From Leisingera sp. ANG-M7 (GTDB lineage Bacteria; Pseudomonadota; Alphaproteobacteria; Rhodobacterales; Rhodobacteraceae), in assembly GCF_000813965.1 (NCBI RefSeq), contig NZ_JWLI01000011.1, forward strand, positions 186,001-250,000: a stretch of 64,000 nucleotides of DNA, in the 5' to 3' direction. This document shows positions 52,585-61,380 of the stretch, piece by piece. A model generated the notes under the pieces. The model saw only the letters and a list, made by a program, of their open reading frames with translations. It made no database searches and was not told the DNA's origin. Within the stretch, counting starts at the first letter, position 1. Every line of letters starts with the position of its first letter. Made by a program: the position numbers and the translations under genes.

Positions 52585-52767
52585 ATGAAAAAACTCGTTA
52601 TCGCTGCTGCGCTGACCGCTGCTGCTTCCACCGCCACTGCTGGCAACCTGTCCGAGCCGGTTGTTGAACCGCCGGTCATCGTGGAAGAAGCACAGGGTTC
52701 TTCCAGCGGCATCCTGCTGCCGCTGCTGCTGCTGGTTCTGGTTGGCGCAGCTGTTGCATCGAACTAA
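52585..52767 (+). CDS. 60-residue membrane microprotein
   Basis: A signal-peptide-like N-terminus (KKLVIAAALTAAASTATAG, residues 2-20) is followed by a short acidic and proline-rich segment (EPVVEPPVIVEE) and a C-terminal hydrophobic helix (GILLPLLLLVLVGAAVASN). CTGGAGG lies before the ATG, and a strong terminator follows 19 bases after the stop, so it is a well-defined single-gene unit. I do not recognise a characterised family. If the signal is cleaved, the product is a roughly 40-residue single-span periplasmic-facing peptide. Confidence 0.75.
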   Translation: MKKLVIAAALTAAASTATAGNLSEPVVEPPVIVEEAQGSSSGILLPLLLLVLVGAAVASN

Positions 52768-52786
52768 TTTCGATACACGGTTACTG

Positions 52787-52816
52787 AAAAGGCGGTGGTT
52801 TTCCACCGCCTTTTTT
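52787..52816. terminator. Strong terminator after the microprotein
   Basis: AAAAGGCGGTGG (52787-52798) pairs perfectly with CCACCGCCTTTT (52803-52814), loop TTTT, with additional T residues. It separates the microprotein gene from the convergent fusion gene. Confidence 0.93.
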
Positions 52817-52845
52817 GTTGCCTAATAGAATTGAAGGAGGGACTG

Positions 52846-55800
52846 TCAGGCCGCCTCCACCTCCTGCAGAATGCTATCCAAGGTTTTGACGATCATGTCA
52901 GTGTCGCTAGACTCTATGGTCAGTGGCGGCCGAATTTTCAGGATATTGTCCTTGGAGCCTTCGCTTCCAATCAGGATCCGGTAATCCCGCATCCGGTTTT
53001 TGACATAGGAACAGATCTCTGTGGCTTGGGAGCCGTCCGGGTTGATCAGCTCTAGCCCAAGGAACAGCCCCATACCGCGGACGTCGCCGACGCAGGCATA
53101 TTTCTGTTCCAGAGTTTTCAGGCCTTCAATCAGTTGCTCGCCCAGTAAACGGGCGTTTTCCTGCAGGCCCTCGTCATCCACGATATCCAGAACCTCTTTT
53201 CCAATCCGGCAAGAGAGTGTCGAGCCGCCGAAGGTGGAAAAGAACTCAATCCCGTTGTCGAAGCTTTCTGCAATTGCCTTGGTCGTCACAAGAACGCCTA
53301 ACGGATGGCCGTTGCCGATTGGCTTGCCCAGAACGACAATGTCCGGCAGGGCGCCTTGATGCTCGAAACCGAAATAGCAGTCGCCAAGCCGCCCCAGTCC
53401 GGTCTGCACTTCATCTGCAATGCAGACACCGCCCGCATTGCGGATTTTTTCATAAACCGTGGGCAAATACCCTTTGGGCGGAATGATTTGCCCGCCAACT
53501 GACGGAAAGGTTTCCGCGATGAAACCGGCCACACCGTGACCCTTTTCCTGAAGGCGATCGACCGCTGCGTCTACAAGGCCTGCGTATTTTTGTGCCCGGT
53601 CCGGATCATCTCGGCGGAAAGAGCCGCGGTAATCATCGGCAACTTCAATTAGCTCCACCCAGTCAGCCTGCCCGATCCCGCCGGGTTTGTTGAATTTGTA
53701 GGCAGAGATGCTGATCGCACCGGTGGTGTTGCCGTGATAGCCGTGATCTGGCGTCACCATGCCTTTGGCGCCGGTGTGCGCCCGCGCGAGGCGCAAGGCC
53801 AGTTCGTTTGCCTCTGTCCCCGAGTTGACAAAGAAGCAGACCTCGAAATGATCGGGCATCTTGGACAGTACTTTGTCGGCAAAGGCGGTTTGTGCCGGAT
53901 GCAGGTAACGGGTGTTGGAGTTCATCCGTTTCAACTGATCCGCAGCAACGGCTTGGATGCGCGGGTGGGCGTGTCCCACATGCGGCACGTTGTTGTAGGC
54001 ATCCAGATACGGCCGCCCCCATTCGTCAAACAGGTGGTGCTTCCAGCCGCGCACCAGCATCACCGGGTCGGTGTAAGTCAGGCTCAGGTTGCCACCGAAA
54101 TGCGCGCGGCGTCCTGCCAAAACGCTGTCCTTGCTGGTCGGCTTATAAAGGACCTTCTCTTTCGGCAGATTGAGCAACGCCGCAGGGTTAGGGCACAGTG
54201 CGCGCCATAGATACATCTCGTCCGGATCGCCGACGCCAGGCCAGTCGGCTTCAATCCCATCGGTGGTCAGCGCCAGCTGGAAATGAACATGCGGTGCCCA
54301 TCCGCCATTTTGGCTGGCATCTCCAAGACGGCAGAATTCTTCTCCCTTTTCGACAGTATCACCCGGTTTCAAGCGGTCCAGAAACTCAGGATCCAGATGG
54401 CCGTATAAAGTGAAGAAGGAATCGCCCCCGGGTGTTTCATGACGCAGGATGATCACCCCGCCGTAGTCCAGATGCCCGCTACGGTATTCAGCGACAACCA
54501 CTTCACCTCGCAGCGGTGCAAACATCGCAGTCCCGGCCCGCGCGAAAGCATCGACTGCCAGATGAACCGTGCGTCTGTTGCTGGCTTTCCATGGCCCCCT
54601 GCTGAAGGCTGCATCCGTGTAAATCAGCCTGGGCTCATGGTAATAGCCCAGCCAGATCCGGCCGCGGTCTTCGAACTCGGCGCCGACCTGGGCTGCCTCT
54701 TCCTGAGGCATGTGGAAGGGATTCTGCGGCCAAGTTGATTGTTCCACCGACAGCGATCCCATCGGAGCTTCTGCCAGGTCTTCTCCCAAGAGGGGGGCGA
54801 AATTGCCGCGTTCCTGTTCAATCCATGCCATGATTCGGTCTGCTCCATCGACCACGGGCAAGCCGCAGGCCGCGCGCAGCCGGGCATTCAGCAACCCGCC
54901 ATGCAGCGCATTGCCCTCAAGGAACCGCCAGGCTGGCGCTTGTGAGACTGTTACATAGGGATCGTCCGGATTCTCCGCGGCCATGAGTGTGGAGTTCACC
55001 ACACTCACTGCAAGCCGCATCCGCAGAAGCGGCCAGACCATGTCCAATTCGACGGCGGTCAGCGGGCAGGCCTCATGATACCCTGTAACCAGCGATGCAA
55101 GGGCTGCTTCCGGTGCCGGGTGATCCAGAACGATGTAGGCTGCGGCAATTGCTAGATCGCAAACGCGAGGTGCCGCGCACATGTCGCCTAGGTCGATCAG
55201 CCCGGATACATGCCGAGGTGCGTTCAATTCACCAGCCACCATGATGTTGTAATCATTCGCATCGTTGTGGATGGCTTGTTTGGGGAGCTTCGCCAATACA
55301 GGCTCTAACTTGGCAAACTCCGTAGAAATGTCGTCCAGGATGGCGAGGCGCTCTGGGGGTGTGATGCATGAAAGCTCTTCAGTGATCCATCCCGCCCGCA
55401 TAAGGTCCCATTTGAAATCGCGTTCAAGACCTTCGTGGCGGAAGTCTGCCAGCGCCTTGGCCGCACCGCCCAAGACCCTGCCGACCTCTTGGATCAGCGC
55501 ATCGCTTTTCGGCTCTGCTTTGGCATAACAACGCCCCGGCAATTGGTTCAGGAGCCAAACCAGCCGGTACTGGCCGCTTTCATCCGGCAGGGTCAGAAGT
55601 GACTGTCCGGATGGCGATGCAATGACCCGCGGGCAGGGCAGGTCAGGCTGGCGTTCCGCGATATGCTCGAAGGCCTTCACTTGCATGTCGACCAGCCATT
55701 CGTCGCAACCGGGACGCATAGCTTTCAGGATATAACCTTGGCCGTTCTGTCCTTTGGCCAGGAAATTCAGGTCGTACTCGCCGTCCAGGCGGGTCAGTTC

Positions 55801-55854
55801 CGCCTCAATGCCCCAATGCTCCCGAAGGGCTTTGGTCCAGTGCGCAAGCGTCAT
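52846..55854 (-). CDS. Three-domain fusion: APH-type kinase, M23 peptidase, class III aminotransferase
   Basis: A 1002-residue protein. Residues about 1-330 are an aminoglycoside-phosphotransferase-like kinase: IHNDANDYN holds His196 and Asp198, and GLIDLGD the metal aspartate. Residues about 400-550 are an M23 (LytM) metallopeptidase-like domain with all signature positions: HLAVD (His431, Asp435), LYGHLD (His486) and HVHF (His522, His524). Residues about 570-1002 are a class III PLP enzyme with Lys844 in LGKPIGNGHP. Kinase and PLP domains match the hydroxylysine kinase and phospholyase families (AGPHD1 and AGXT2L), suggesting phosphorylation of an amino alcohol followed by phosphate elimination. 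No signal peptide is visible, so the protein should be cytoplasmic. Substrate is inferred only. Confidence 0.9.
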   Translation of the reverse strand: MTLAHWTKALREHWGIEAELTRLDGEYDLNFLAKGQNGQGYILKAMRPGCDEWLVDMQVKAFEHIAERQPDLPCPRVIASPSGQSLLTLPDESGQYRLVWLLNQLPGRCYAKAEPKSDALIQEVGRVLGGAAKALADFRHEGLERDFKWDLMRAGWITEELSCITPPERLAILDDISTEFAKLEPVLAKLPKQAIHNDANDYNIMVAGELNAPRHVSGLIDLGDMCAAPRVCDLAIAAAYIVLDHPAPEAALASLVTGYHEACPLTAVELDMVWPLLRMRLAVSVVNSTLMAAENPDDPYVTVSQAPAWRFLEGNALHGGLLNARLRAACGLPVVDGADRIMAWIEQERGNFAPLLGEDLAEAPMGSLSVEQSTWPQNPFHMPQEEAAQVGAEFEDRGRIWLGYYHEPRLIYTDAAFSRGPWKASNRRTVHLAVDAFARAGTAMFAPLRGEVVVAEYRSGHLDYGGVIILRHETPGGDSFFTLYGHLDPEFLDRLKPGDTVEKGEEFCRLGDASQNGGWAPHVHFQLALTTDGIEADWPGVGDPDEMYLWRALCPNPAALLNLPKEKVLYKPTSKDSVLAGRRAHFGGNLSLTYTDPVMLVRGWKHHLFDEWGRPYLDAYNNVPHVGHAHPRIQAVAADQLKRMNSNTRYLHPAQTAFADKVLSKMPDHFEVCFFVNSGTEANELALRLARAHTGAKGMVTPDHGYHGNTTGAISISAYKFNKPGGIGQADWVELIEVADDYRGSFRRDDPDRAQKYAGLVDAAVDRLQEKGHGVAGFIAETFPSVGGQIIPPKGYLPTVYEKIRNAGGVCIADEVQTGLGRLGDCYFGFEHQGALPDIVVLGKPIGNGHPLGVLVTTKAIAESFDNGIEFFSTFGGSTLSCRIGKEVLDIVDDEGLQENARLLGEQLIEGLKTLEQKYACVGDVRGMGLFLGLELINPDGSQATEICSYVKNRMRDYRILIGSEGSKDNILKIRPPLTIESSDTDMIVKTLDSILQEVEAA

Positions 55855-55924
55855 CCAATATCTCCCCGTTTTCCGGCTGGTCCGGAAATTGAATATTGGA
55901 TACTTTTTGGACTGAGGGGGCCGG

Positions 55925-56986
55925 TTAGTCCAGCCAGCCTTTCAGGTTTTCCCCGATGACACCGGCTAGTGCCGCTACGTGATCGTCATCGTCATTGAGG
56001 CACGGAATATAGAGGAAGTCTTCGCCGCCGGCGTGCTCAAAGCTCTCGCGGATCTCTTCGTTGATCTCTTCGAGAGTTTCGATGCAGTCGGCGGAGAAAG
56101 CCGGCGCAATCACCGCGATGTTCTTCTTTCCTTCCTTGGCCAGTGTGGCGACATGGTCCACCGTATAGGGTTTCAGCCACTCCTCAGGTCCGAAGACCGA
56201 CTGGAAAGTGGTGGTGATCCGGGTGTCGTCCCATCCCAGCCGCTCCTTCAGCAACCGAGTCGTTTTCTGGCACTGGCAGTGATACGGGTCCCCCTGCATC
56301 AGATACCGCATTGGCATTCCGTGATAGGAAACCACCAGAATATCCGGGCGTTTCTCTGCTTTAGAATAGGCTTCTTCTACAGAGCGTGCCAAGGCGTCGA
56401 TATAGGCGGGTTGATCGAAATAAGGTGCGATTGTGCGCGCGGCAGGCTGCCAAGGCTCCTCCATTAGTGCACGGAAAAACTGGTCGTTTGCGGTGCCCGA
56501 TGTTGCGCCTGCGTACTGCGGATAGAGCGGGACAAACAGGATCTTCTGGCAGCCTGCTTCAACCATCTGCCGGACCTTGGACTTGGTGGAGGGGTTGCCG
56601 TAGCGCATGCAAAAATCGACCATAACCTGATCGCCGTAACGCGCCTTCATCACCTCTGCTATCTTGGTGGTCTGTTCCTTGGTAATGGTCATTAGCGGGC
56701 TTTCGCCCTTGTCGTGATTCCAGATCGATTTGTAGGCGGCTCCTGAAGAGAACGGGCGTTTCGTCAGGATGATCAGTTGCAAAAGCGGCTGCCATTTCCA
56801 GGACGGATAGTCGATGACCCGCTTGTCGGAGAGGAACTCACTCAGATACCGGCGCATCGGCCAGTAGGAATAGTCATCCGGGGTGCCGAGGTTGGCCAGC
56901 AGGATGCCGACCTTTTCCGCTGGGATCTTAGGATGATCGGCTGGGGCGTGGGCAGGGCATTGGGCGGTCCGGGCGGCGTCCAGCAT
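55925..56986 (-). CDS. hemH: Ferrochelatase
   Basis: A 353-residue enzyme that inserts iron into protoporphyrin IX, the last step of heme synthesis. GILLANLGTPD opens the conserved part. ILVVSYHGMPMRYLMQGDPYHCQCQKTT holds the catalytic histidine, FQSVFGPEEWLKPYT is the lip region and APAFSADCIETLEEI contains the catalytic glutamate. A 20-residue extension precedes the core. It sits 70 bases upstream of the fusion gene on the same strand. hemJ and hemW are also in the window, but far away. Confidence 0.96.
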   Translation of the reverse strand: MLDAARTAQCPAHAPADHPKIPAEKVGILLANLGTPDDYSYWPMRRYLSEFLSDKRVIDYPSWKWQPLLQLIILTKRPFSSGAAYKSIWNHDKGESPLMTITKEQTTKIAEVMKARYGDQVMVDFCMRYGNPSTKSKVRQMVEAGCQKILFVPLYPQYAGATSGTANDQFFRALMEEPWQPAARTIAPYFDQPAYIDALARSVEEAYSKAEKRPDILVVSYHGMPMRYLMQGDPYHCQCQKTTRLLKERLGWDDTRITTTFQSVFGPEEWLKPYTVDHVATLAKEGKKNIAVIAPAFSADCIETLEEINEEIRESFEHAGGEDFLYIPCLNDDDDHVAALAGVIGENLKGWLD

Positions 56987-57094
56987 GGGCAGGTCCTGTG
57001 CGGCTGAGATTTTTGTTGGCGGATAATTACTGTGTTTACGTGCGGAAGGCCAATTGGATCACATTGGCGCAGCAATAGCTAAAACTAATCAAGG

Positions 57095-57910
57095 TCACAG
57101 CTTTGATTCGGGCACCTTGAGCGCGTCGGCCAAACGCATCTGAGCTGAACCAGGGCGCAACGGCTTCTGCTGGCTGTCCGATGGCGACCAGCCAGTCAGA
57201 CAGACCAGTTCGAACGTCGCGGGCAAGCGGCCCTTGGTGTTGGCGAAATGCTCCCGGTAGATGTGATCGGCCAAATGAAAGAGACCGCGCGGCGCCGGGC
57301 GTCTCAGGCGCTGGGCAAGAGCGTTGGTTTCACCCATGCCTCGCAGGTCATGGATCAGGTGGGTCAGGTCGCGGTACTCGGCAGTAAGAGGTACAAGGTC
57401 AGCAACCGGCAGGGCAAAGCCTGCACGTTGCAGCAGACCGCCCAGATCACGGATTTCCCCCATCGGCGCTATGCGCGGTGACAGGCCGCCCAACACAATA
57501 GTCTCGGCTTCGGCCATGGCAGCGCGCAGTTCGTGCAGGGTCTGGCCGCCCAGCAGGATGACCAGCAGCAGCCCGTCCTCCTTCAAGGCGCGGCGGCATT
57601 GGATCAATTGTCCGACCGGATCGTTCGCCCAGTGCAGGCACATGGCGTGGATCACCACATCGTGCGCGCCGGCTTCCAAATCCAGCATATCCTCATCCGC
57701 GACGACTTTCGCCTCAGGTTCAAACCCCTCCCAGACCTCGGGAAATGGGCAGACAACAGCGGGGGCTGTAAAGGTTCTGTTAACCAAACTCAGGCGATCC
57801 TCAGCCTCGTCCCGTGCCATGTGGTGCAGGAACAGTGCATCCTGTTTCCGACGTGAACGATGGGTTTCAAGGGCGCGGCGGTCGAAAAGCTGCATGGGTG
57901 CTTGTGTCAT
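57095..57910 (-). CDS. NDUFAF5/BioC-like methyltransferase-fold protein lacking SAM motif I
   Basis: A 271-residue protein of the methyltransferase family related to BioC and to complex I assembly factor NDUFAF5. The N-terminal LFDRRALETHRSRRKQDALFLHHMARDEAEDRL and the later VVIHAMCLHWANDPVGQLIQCRRALKEDGLLLVILLGG are characteristic. The glycine-rich SAM motif normally found between them is replaced by PAVVCPFPEVWEGFEPEAK, with no G-x-G. It may be a non-methylating member; human NDUFAF5 acts as a hydroxylase. It is divergent from comF with only 13 bases between start codons. Confidence 0.8.
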   Translation of the reverse strand: MTQAPMQLFDRRALETHRSRRKQDALFLHHMARDEAEDRLSLVNRTFTAPAVVCPFPEVWEGFEPEAKVVADEDMLDLEAGAHDVVIHAMCLHWANDPVGQLIQCRRALKEDGLLLVILLGGQTLHELRAAMAEAETIVLGGLSPRIAPMGEIRDLGGLLQRAGFALPVADLVPLTAEYRDLTHLIHDLRGMGETNALAQRLRRPAPRGLFHLADHIYREHFANTKGRLPATFELVCLTGWSPSDSQQKPLRPGSAQMRLADALKVPESKL

Positions 57911-57923
57911 GGGGGCTATTTAG

Positions 57924-58652
57924 ATGCTGACAGCCCGGATTCAAACTGCTGTTTCACTAATTTATCCACCCCAGTGCCCGGGCTGCGGCGGGCTGATTGG
58001 CAGTGACTTCGGACTGTGTGCAGCTTGCTGGGCTGACATGCATTTCATCAGTGGAACAGTTTGCGAAGGCTGCGGTGCTCCGCTGCCAGGTGAAGCGGAC
58101 GGGTTCCGTTTGGAATGCGACAGTTGCCTGCGCCATCCAAGACCCTGGAGCCAGGGGCGGTCTGCACTTCTTTACGAGGGGCAGGGGCGCAAACTGGTGC
58201 TGGCCCTGAAGCATGGCGACCGCACGGAAATTGCCGGCCCGGCAGCAAATTGGCTGCGGAGGGCAGCAGAACCTTTGCTGGATGGCGATCCGCTGATTTG
58301 CCCGGTGCCGCTGCATTGGACGAGGCTGCTGAAGCGAAAGTACAATCAATCCGCATTGCTGGCGGCTGCCTTGGCCAAACGTGGTGGATGGGAGCATTGT
58401 CCTGATCTGCTTAGGCGTGAGCGGCGAACAGCCTCTCTGGAGGGGAGAACCCGGGAGCAGCGTTACCGGCTTTTGGGTTCATCCATTGGTGTTCGGCAAA
58501 ACAGAAAAAACAGGATCAAGGGACGGGCTGTGCTGATCGTTGACGATGTAATGACCTCAGGCGCTACCCTCTGTGCCTGCACCGATGCCTGCTTGCAGGC
58601 GGGCGCGGACGAAGTGCGTGTGGCAGTACTGGCCCGGGTCACGCAGGCGTGA
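57924..58652 (+). CDS. comF: ComF family phosphoribosyltransferase-like protein
   Basis: A 242-residue protein with an N-terminal zinc ribbon (CPGCGG, CAACW, CEGCGAP, CDSCL) and a C-terminal phosphoribosyltransferase fold, AVLIVDDVMTSGATLCACTDAC being the PRPP loop. ComF proteins act in DNA uptake in competent bacteria, but in alphaproteobacteria the role is unclear. It starts 13 bases from the NDUFAF5-like start on the other strand and precedes grxC and the nitrilase on the same strand. Confidence 0.92.
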   Translation: MLTARIQTAVSLIYPPQCPGCGGLIGSDFGLCAACWADMHFISGTVCEGCGAPLPGEADGFRLECDSCLRHPRPWSQGRSALLYEGQGRKLVLALKHGDRTEIAGPAANWLRRAAEPLLDGDPLICPVPLHWTRLLKRKYNQSALLAAALAKRGGWEHCPDLLRRERRTASLEGRTREQRYRLLGSSIGVRQNRKNRIKGRAVLIVDDVMTSGATLCACTDACLQAGADEVRVAVLARVTQA

Positions 58653-58734
58653 GGCTTGCCTGGTGCCACTGGCAATTGTTGCAATGAATGCCCAATTCCT
58701 CCACAACCTTCGAAACCTGAACATGGGGTCCTGA

Positions 58735-58992
58735 ATGAAACCGGTTGAAATTTACACCTCGCCTCTGTGCGGCTTCTGTCATGCAGCCAAGCGGCTGCTG
58801 AACCAGAAAGGTGTCAGCTTTTCGGAAATCAATGTGCTGGCACAGCCGGAGCGCAAGGCTGAAATGATTCAGCGCGCCAATGGCGGCCGCACCGTGCCGC
58901 AGATTTTCATCGGCGAAACCCACGTCGGCGGTTGTGACGATTTGTATGCGCTTGAGCAAGCGGGGAAACTGGACCCGCTGCTGGCGGCCTGA
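58735..58992 (+). CDS. grxC: Glutaredoxin 3
   Basis: An 85-residue dithiol glutaredoxin. The active site is CGFC (Cys12 and Cys15) instead of the textbook CPYC. The glutathione-binding TVPQIFIGETHVGGCDDL is intact, with the cis-proline. It reduces mixed disulfides with glutathione in the cytoplasm. It lies 16 bases before the nitrilase gene. Confidence 0.94.
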   Translation: MKPVEIYTSPLCGFCHAAKRLLNQKGVSFSEINVLAQPERKAEMIQRANGGRTVPQIFIGETHVGGCDDLYALEQAGKLDPLLAA

Positions 58993-59007
58993 ACCCGGAG
59001 AACAGAC

Positions 59008-59838
59008 ATGCGTGCAGCTCTGCTTCAGATGACCTCTACTGATGTTCCGGCTGAAAACCTGGAAACGGTAAAGACGATGATGGCAGAGGCTGTACGCGGT
59101 GGAGCAGGTTTTGTTCTGACGCCGGAAGTCACCAATTGCCTGTCAGGCAGCCGGACACATCAGAACAGCGTGCTGTGCCACGAGGAGGGCGACCCGACTC
59201 TGGCGGCCCTGCAGGAAGAGACTGCCAGGCACGGCGTCTGGCTTCTGCTGGGGTCATTGGGTATCAAAACCCATGACGGCGACGGCCGTTTTGCCAACCG
59301 CCAGTTCCTGATCTCGCCTGACGGTGAAATCAAAGCGCGTTATGACAAGATCCACATGTTCGACGTGGAAGTCACGCCGGAGGAGACTTACCGGGAATCC
59401 GATGGCTACCGCCCCGGTACAAAGGCCGTGATGGCCGAAACACCGTTTGCGAAGATCGGGATGTCCATCTGCTACGATGTTCGCTTTCCGCGTTTGCACC
59501 GGACGCTTGCCAAGAGCGGCGCGCAGATCATCACTGTTCCGGCGGCGTTCTCCTATGTGACAGGCGCCGCACACTGGCATTCCTTGCTGCGCGCCCGAGC
59601 CATCGAAACCGGCTGTTTCGTGCTGGCGCCTGCGCAAACCGGCAAACATCCGGCGACCCGCGGTCCCAGTCGTCAGACCTATGGCCATTCCTTGGCTGTT
59701 GCTCCATGGGGCGAGGTGCTGGCGGATGCAGGGCAGGAACCTGGCGTGACTTACGTTGATCTCGACATGGAAAAAGTGGCAGAAGCACGCAAGCGCGTGC
59801 CTTCCCTGACCCACGACCGGGAGTTTGACGGACCCTGA
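59008..59838 (+). CDS. Nitrilase-superfamily amidohydrolase
   Basis: A 276-residue carbon-nitrogen hydrolase. The catalytic triad is complete: Glu40 in VLTPEVTN, Lys114 in ARYDKIHMFDV and Cys155 in SICYDVRFPRLHR. Sequence near the cysteine and IHMFDV resembles Nit1-type deaminated glutathione amidase and omega-amidase. That fits its position after a glutaredoxin gene, but the substrate is not proven. GGAG precedes the ATG. It shares one base with marR (TGATG). Confidence 0.9.
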   Translation: MRAALLQMTSTDVPAENLETVKTMMAEAVRGGAGFVLTPEVTNCLSGSRTHQNSVLCHEEGDPTLAALQEETARHGVWLLLGSLGIKTHDGDGRFANRQFLISPDGEIKARYDKIHMFDVEVTPEETYRESDGYRPGTKAVMAETPFAKIGMSICYDVRFPRLHRTLAKSGAQIITVPAAFSYVTGAAHWHSLLRARAIETGCFVLAPAQTGKHPATRGPSRQTYGHSLAVAPWGEVLADAGQEPGVTYVDLDMEKVAEARKRVPSLTHDREFDGP

Positions 59839-60278
59839 TGGACGAGACCCATTCTCTGGCAGTATCGCTGTTCAGCGAAATTCTGATGGCTGACCAGCTT
59901 GCCCGGTCACGCCTCGGCAAAGTGCTGCCCAAGGGAATGGAGCTGTCGCATTTTTCAGTGCTGAACCATCTTGCACGCGCAGGGCTTGAGCGGTCTCCAG
60001 CGCAGCTCGCCAAGGCATTCCATGTTACGCGCGGTGCGATGACCAACACGCTGAACAAGCTGGAAGTGGCAGGCTACATACATGTCCGCCCCGACTGGGA
60101 TGACGCCCGGCGCAAGATGGTGGCCATCAGCCCTGCAGGAAAACAAGCCCGTGACGCTGCACTGGCAGGAATTATTCCCGTGATTTCTGAAGTTGTGGGG
60201 GAACTGGGCAGTGACCGTGTCCGGGCAACATTGCCGATCCTGAGAGAGCTGCGCGGAAAGCTTGAAGAGAGCGGCTGA
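59838..60278 (+). CDS. MarR-family transcriptional regulator
   Basis: A 146-residue winged-helix regulator. LSHFSVLNHLARAGLERSPAQLAKAFHVTRGAMTNTLNKLEVAGYIHVRPDWDDARRKMVAISPAG is the MarR DNA-binding domain with the wing arginine pattern DDARRK. Helices at both ends form the dimer interface. No conserved cysteine suggests a redox switch. Its ATG overlaps the nitrilase stop, so it is coexpressed with it. Ligand and targets unknown. Confidence 0.9.
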   Translation: MDETHSLAVSLFSEILMADQLARSRLGKVLPKGMELSHFSVLNHLARAGLERSPAQLAKAFHVTRGAMTNTLNKLEVAGYIHVRPDWDDARRKMVAISPAGKQARDAALAGIIPVISEVVGELGSDRVRATLPILRELRGKLEESG

Positions 60279-60314
60279 AAATTCGGCGCCATATAGGTTG
60301 TTGATTTAATGTAT

Positions 60315-60345
60315 GAAAAAGACGCCTGCAAGCAGGCGCCTTTTT
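60315..60345. terminator. Terminator after marR
   Basis: AAAAAG, then GCCTGC/GCAGGC arms around a short loop, then CCTTTTT. The stem is compact and lined by A and T runs. It lies 36 bases after marR and before the convergent ubiG. Confidence 0.8.
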
Positions 60346-60583
60346 CCCCATCAGTCCCCATCAGTCCGTGAGTGGCGGTTCTGGTTACCTTTGGGTGGAC
60401 CCACCAACGTTAAAGCGGCAAGCAATCACTCGGTTCAAGAGCTTGCGCCCCAGCAACGAGGCGGAAATATTCCATTTCCGCAATTTGACGATAGCAAGCG
60501 CCAGTCAGCGTCTAAAGTGCTCATAAGGATTACCACCTATCCATTTGGATAGACGCTGCAGGAAATGGCTGGCGAAGAGGCTG
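60346..60583. other. Intergenic region between marR and ubiG
   Basis: With the marR tail the gene-free gap is about 305 bases. It begins with a 10-bp direct repeat (CCCCATCAGT twice at 60346-60365). ATCCATTTGGAT-type short inverted pairs near 60540 could end the ubiG transcript. I see no credible coding sequence or RNA gene. Confidence 0.4.
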
Positions 60584-61330
60584 TTAGCCAGGCTTCACGC
60601 TGGCGGTCACATAGTTGACAGACAGATCCCGTTCCGAGATCGACCAGTTCCAGGTGATTGGGTTGAACACGAAACCTTTGCGGTCCACTGGTTTCAGTCC
60701 GGCTTGCCGCAGCAATTCGAACAGTTCGTCTGGGGTGATGAATTTCGACCATTCATGGGTGCCTCGCGGCAGCCAGCGCATTATCACTTCTGCCCCGACA
60801 ATTGCCATTGCAAAGCTCTTGGGGTTGCGGTTGATGGTTGAGCAGATTTCCAGGCCCCCGGGTTTCAGTAACTGCTGGGTTGCCGTCAGGTAGCTGAGCG
60901 GATCAGCAACATGCTCCACAACTTCCATATTCAGCACAACGTCGAACTGCTCGCCAGCATCGGCCAACGCTTCCGCGGTGGTGTGGCGGTAATCGATTTC
61001 CAGTTCGGATTGTTCGGCGTGAATGCGGGCAACCGGCAGGTTGCCTTCAGCAGCATCGGCACCAACCACTGTCGCGCCCAACCGTGCCATCGGTTCGCTC
61101 AGCAATCCGCCGCCGCAGCCGATGTCCAGCAGCCGCAGCCCTTCGAAAGGGTGCTGTGACGTCAGGTCGCGTCCAAACTCACCGGAGATCTGGCTTGTGA
61201 TATAGTCCAGGCGGCACGGGTTCAGCATATGCAGGGGCTTGAACTTGCCGTTCGGGTCCCACCACTCTGCCGCCATCGCTTCGAATTTGGCGATTTCCGC
61301 AGGGTCGACCGTGGATTGAGGCGCTTGCAT
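60584..61330 (-). CDS. ubiG: Ubiquinone O-methyltransferase UbiG
   Basis: A 248-residue SAM methyltransferase for both O-methylations of ubiquinone synthesis. The start [38 protein letters not shown] is the family signature. [20 protein letters not shown] is the SAM site, and [18 protein letters not shown] is the conserved membrane-contact region. GGAG before ATG 61330 supports this start; the frame is open far upstream across the divergent pip promoter. Confidence 0.96.
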   Translation of the reverse strand: MQAPQSTVDPAEIAKFEAMAAEWWDPNGKFKPLHMLNPCRLDYITSQISGEFGRDLTSQHPFEGLRLLDIGCGGGLLSEPMARLGATVVGADAAEGNLPVARIHAEQSELEIDYRHTTAEALADAGEQFDVVLNMEVVEHVADPLSYLTATQQLLKPGGLEICSTINRNPKSFAMAIVGAEVIMRWLPRGTHEWSKFITPDELFELLRQAGLKPVDRKGFVFNPITWNWSISERDLSVNYVTASVKPG

Positions 61331-61380
61331 TCCTGTCTCCGTGTGCTCTTTTGTAGTCTGACGTTTCACTAAGGTCAGTA

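Noticed and set aside
60313-60552. 79-codon plus-strand frame between marR and ubiG
   Set aside because: It begins inside the marR terminator hairpin, has no ribosome site and no resemblance to a known protein.
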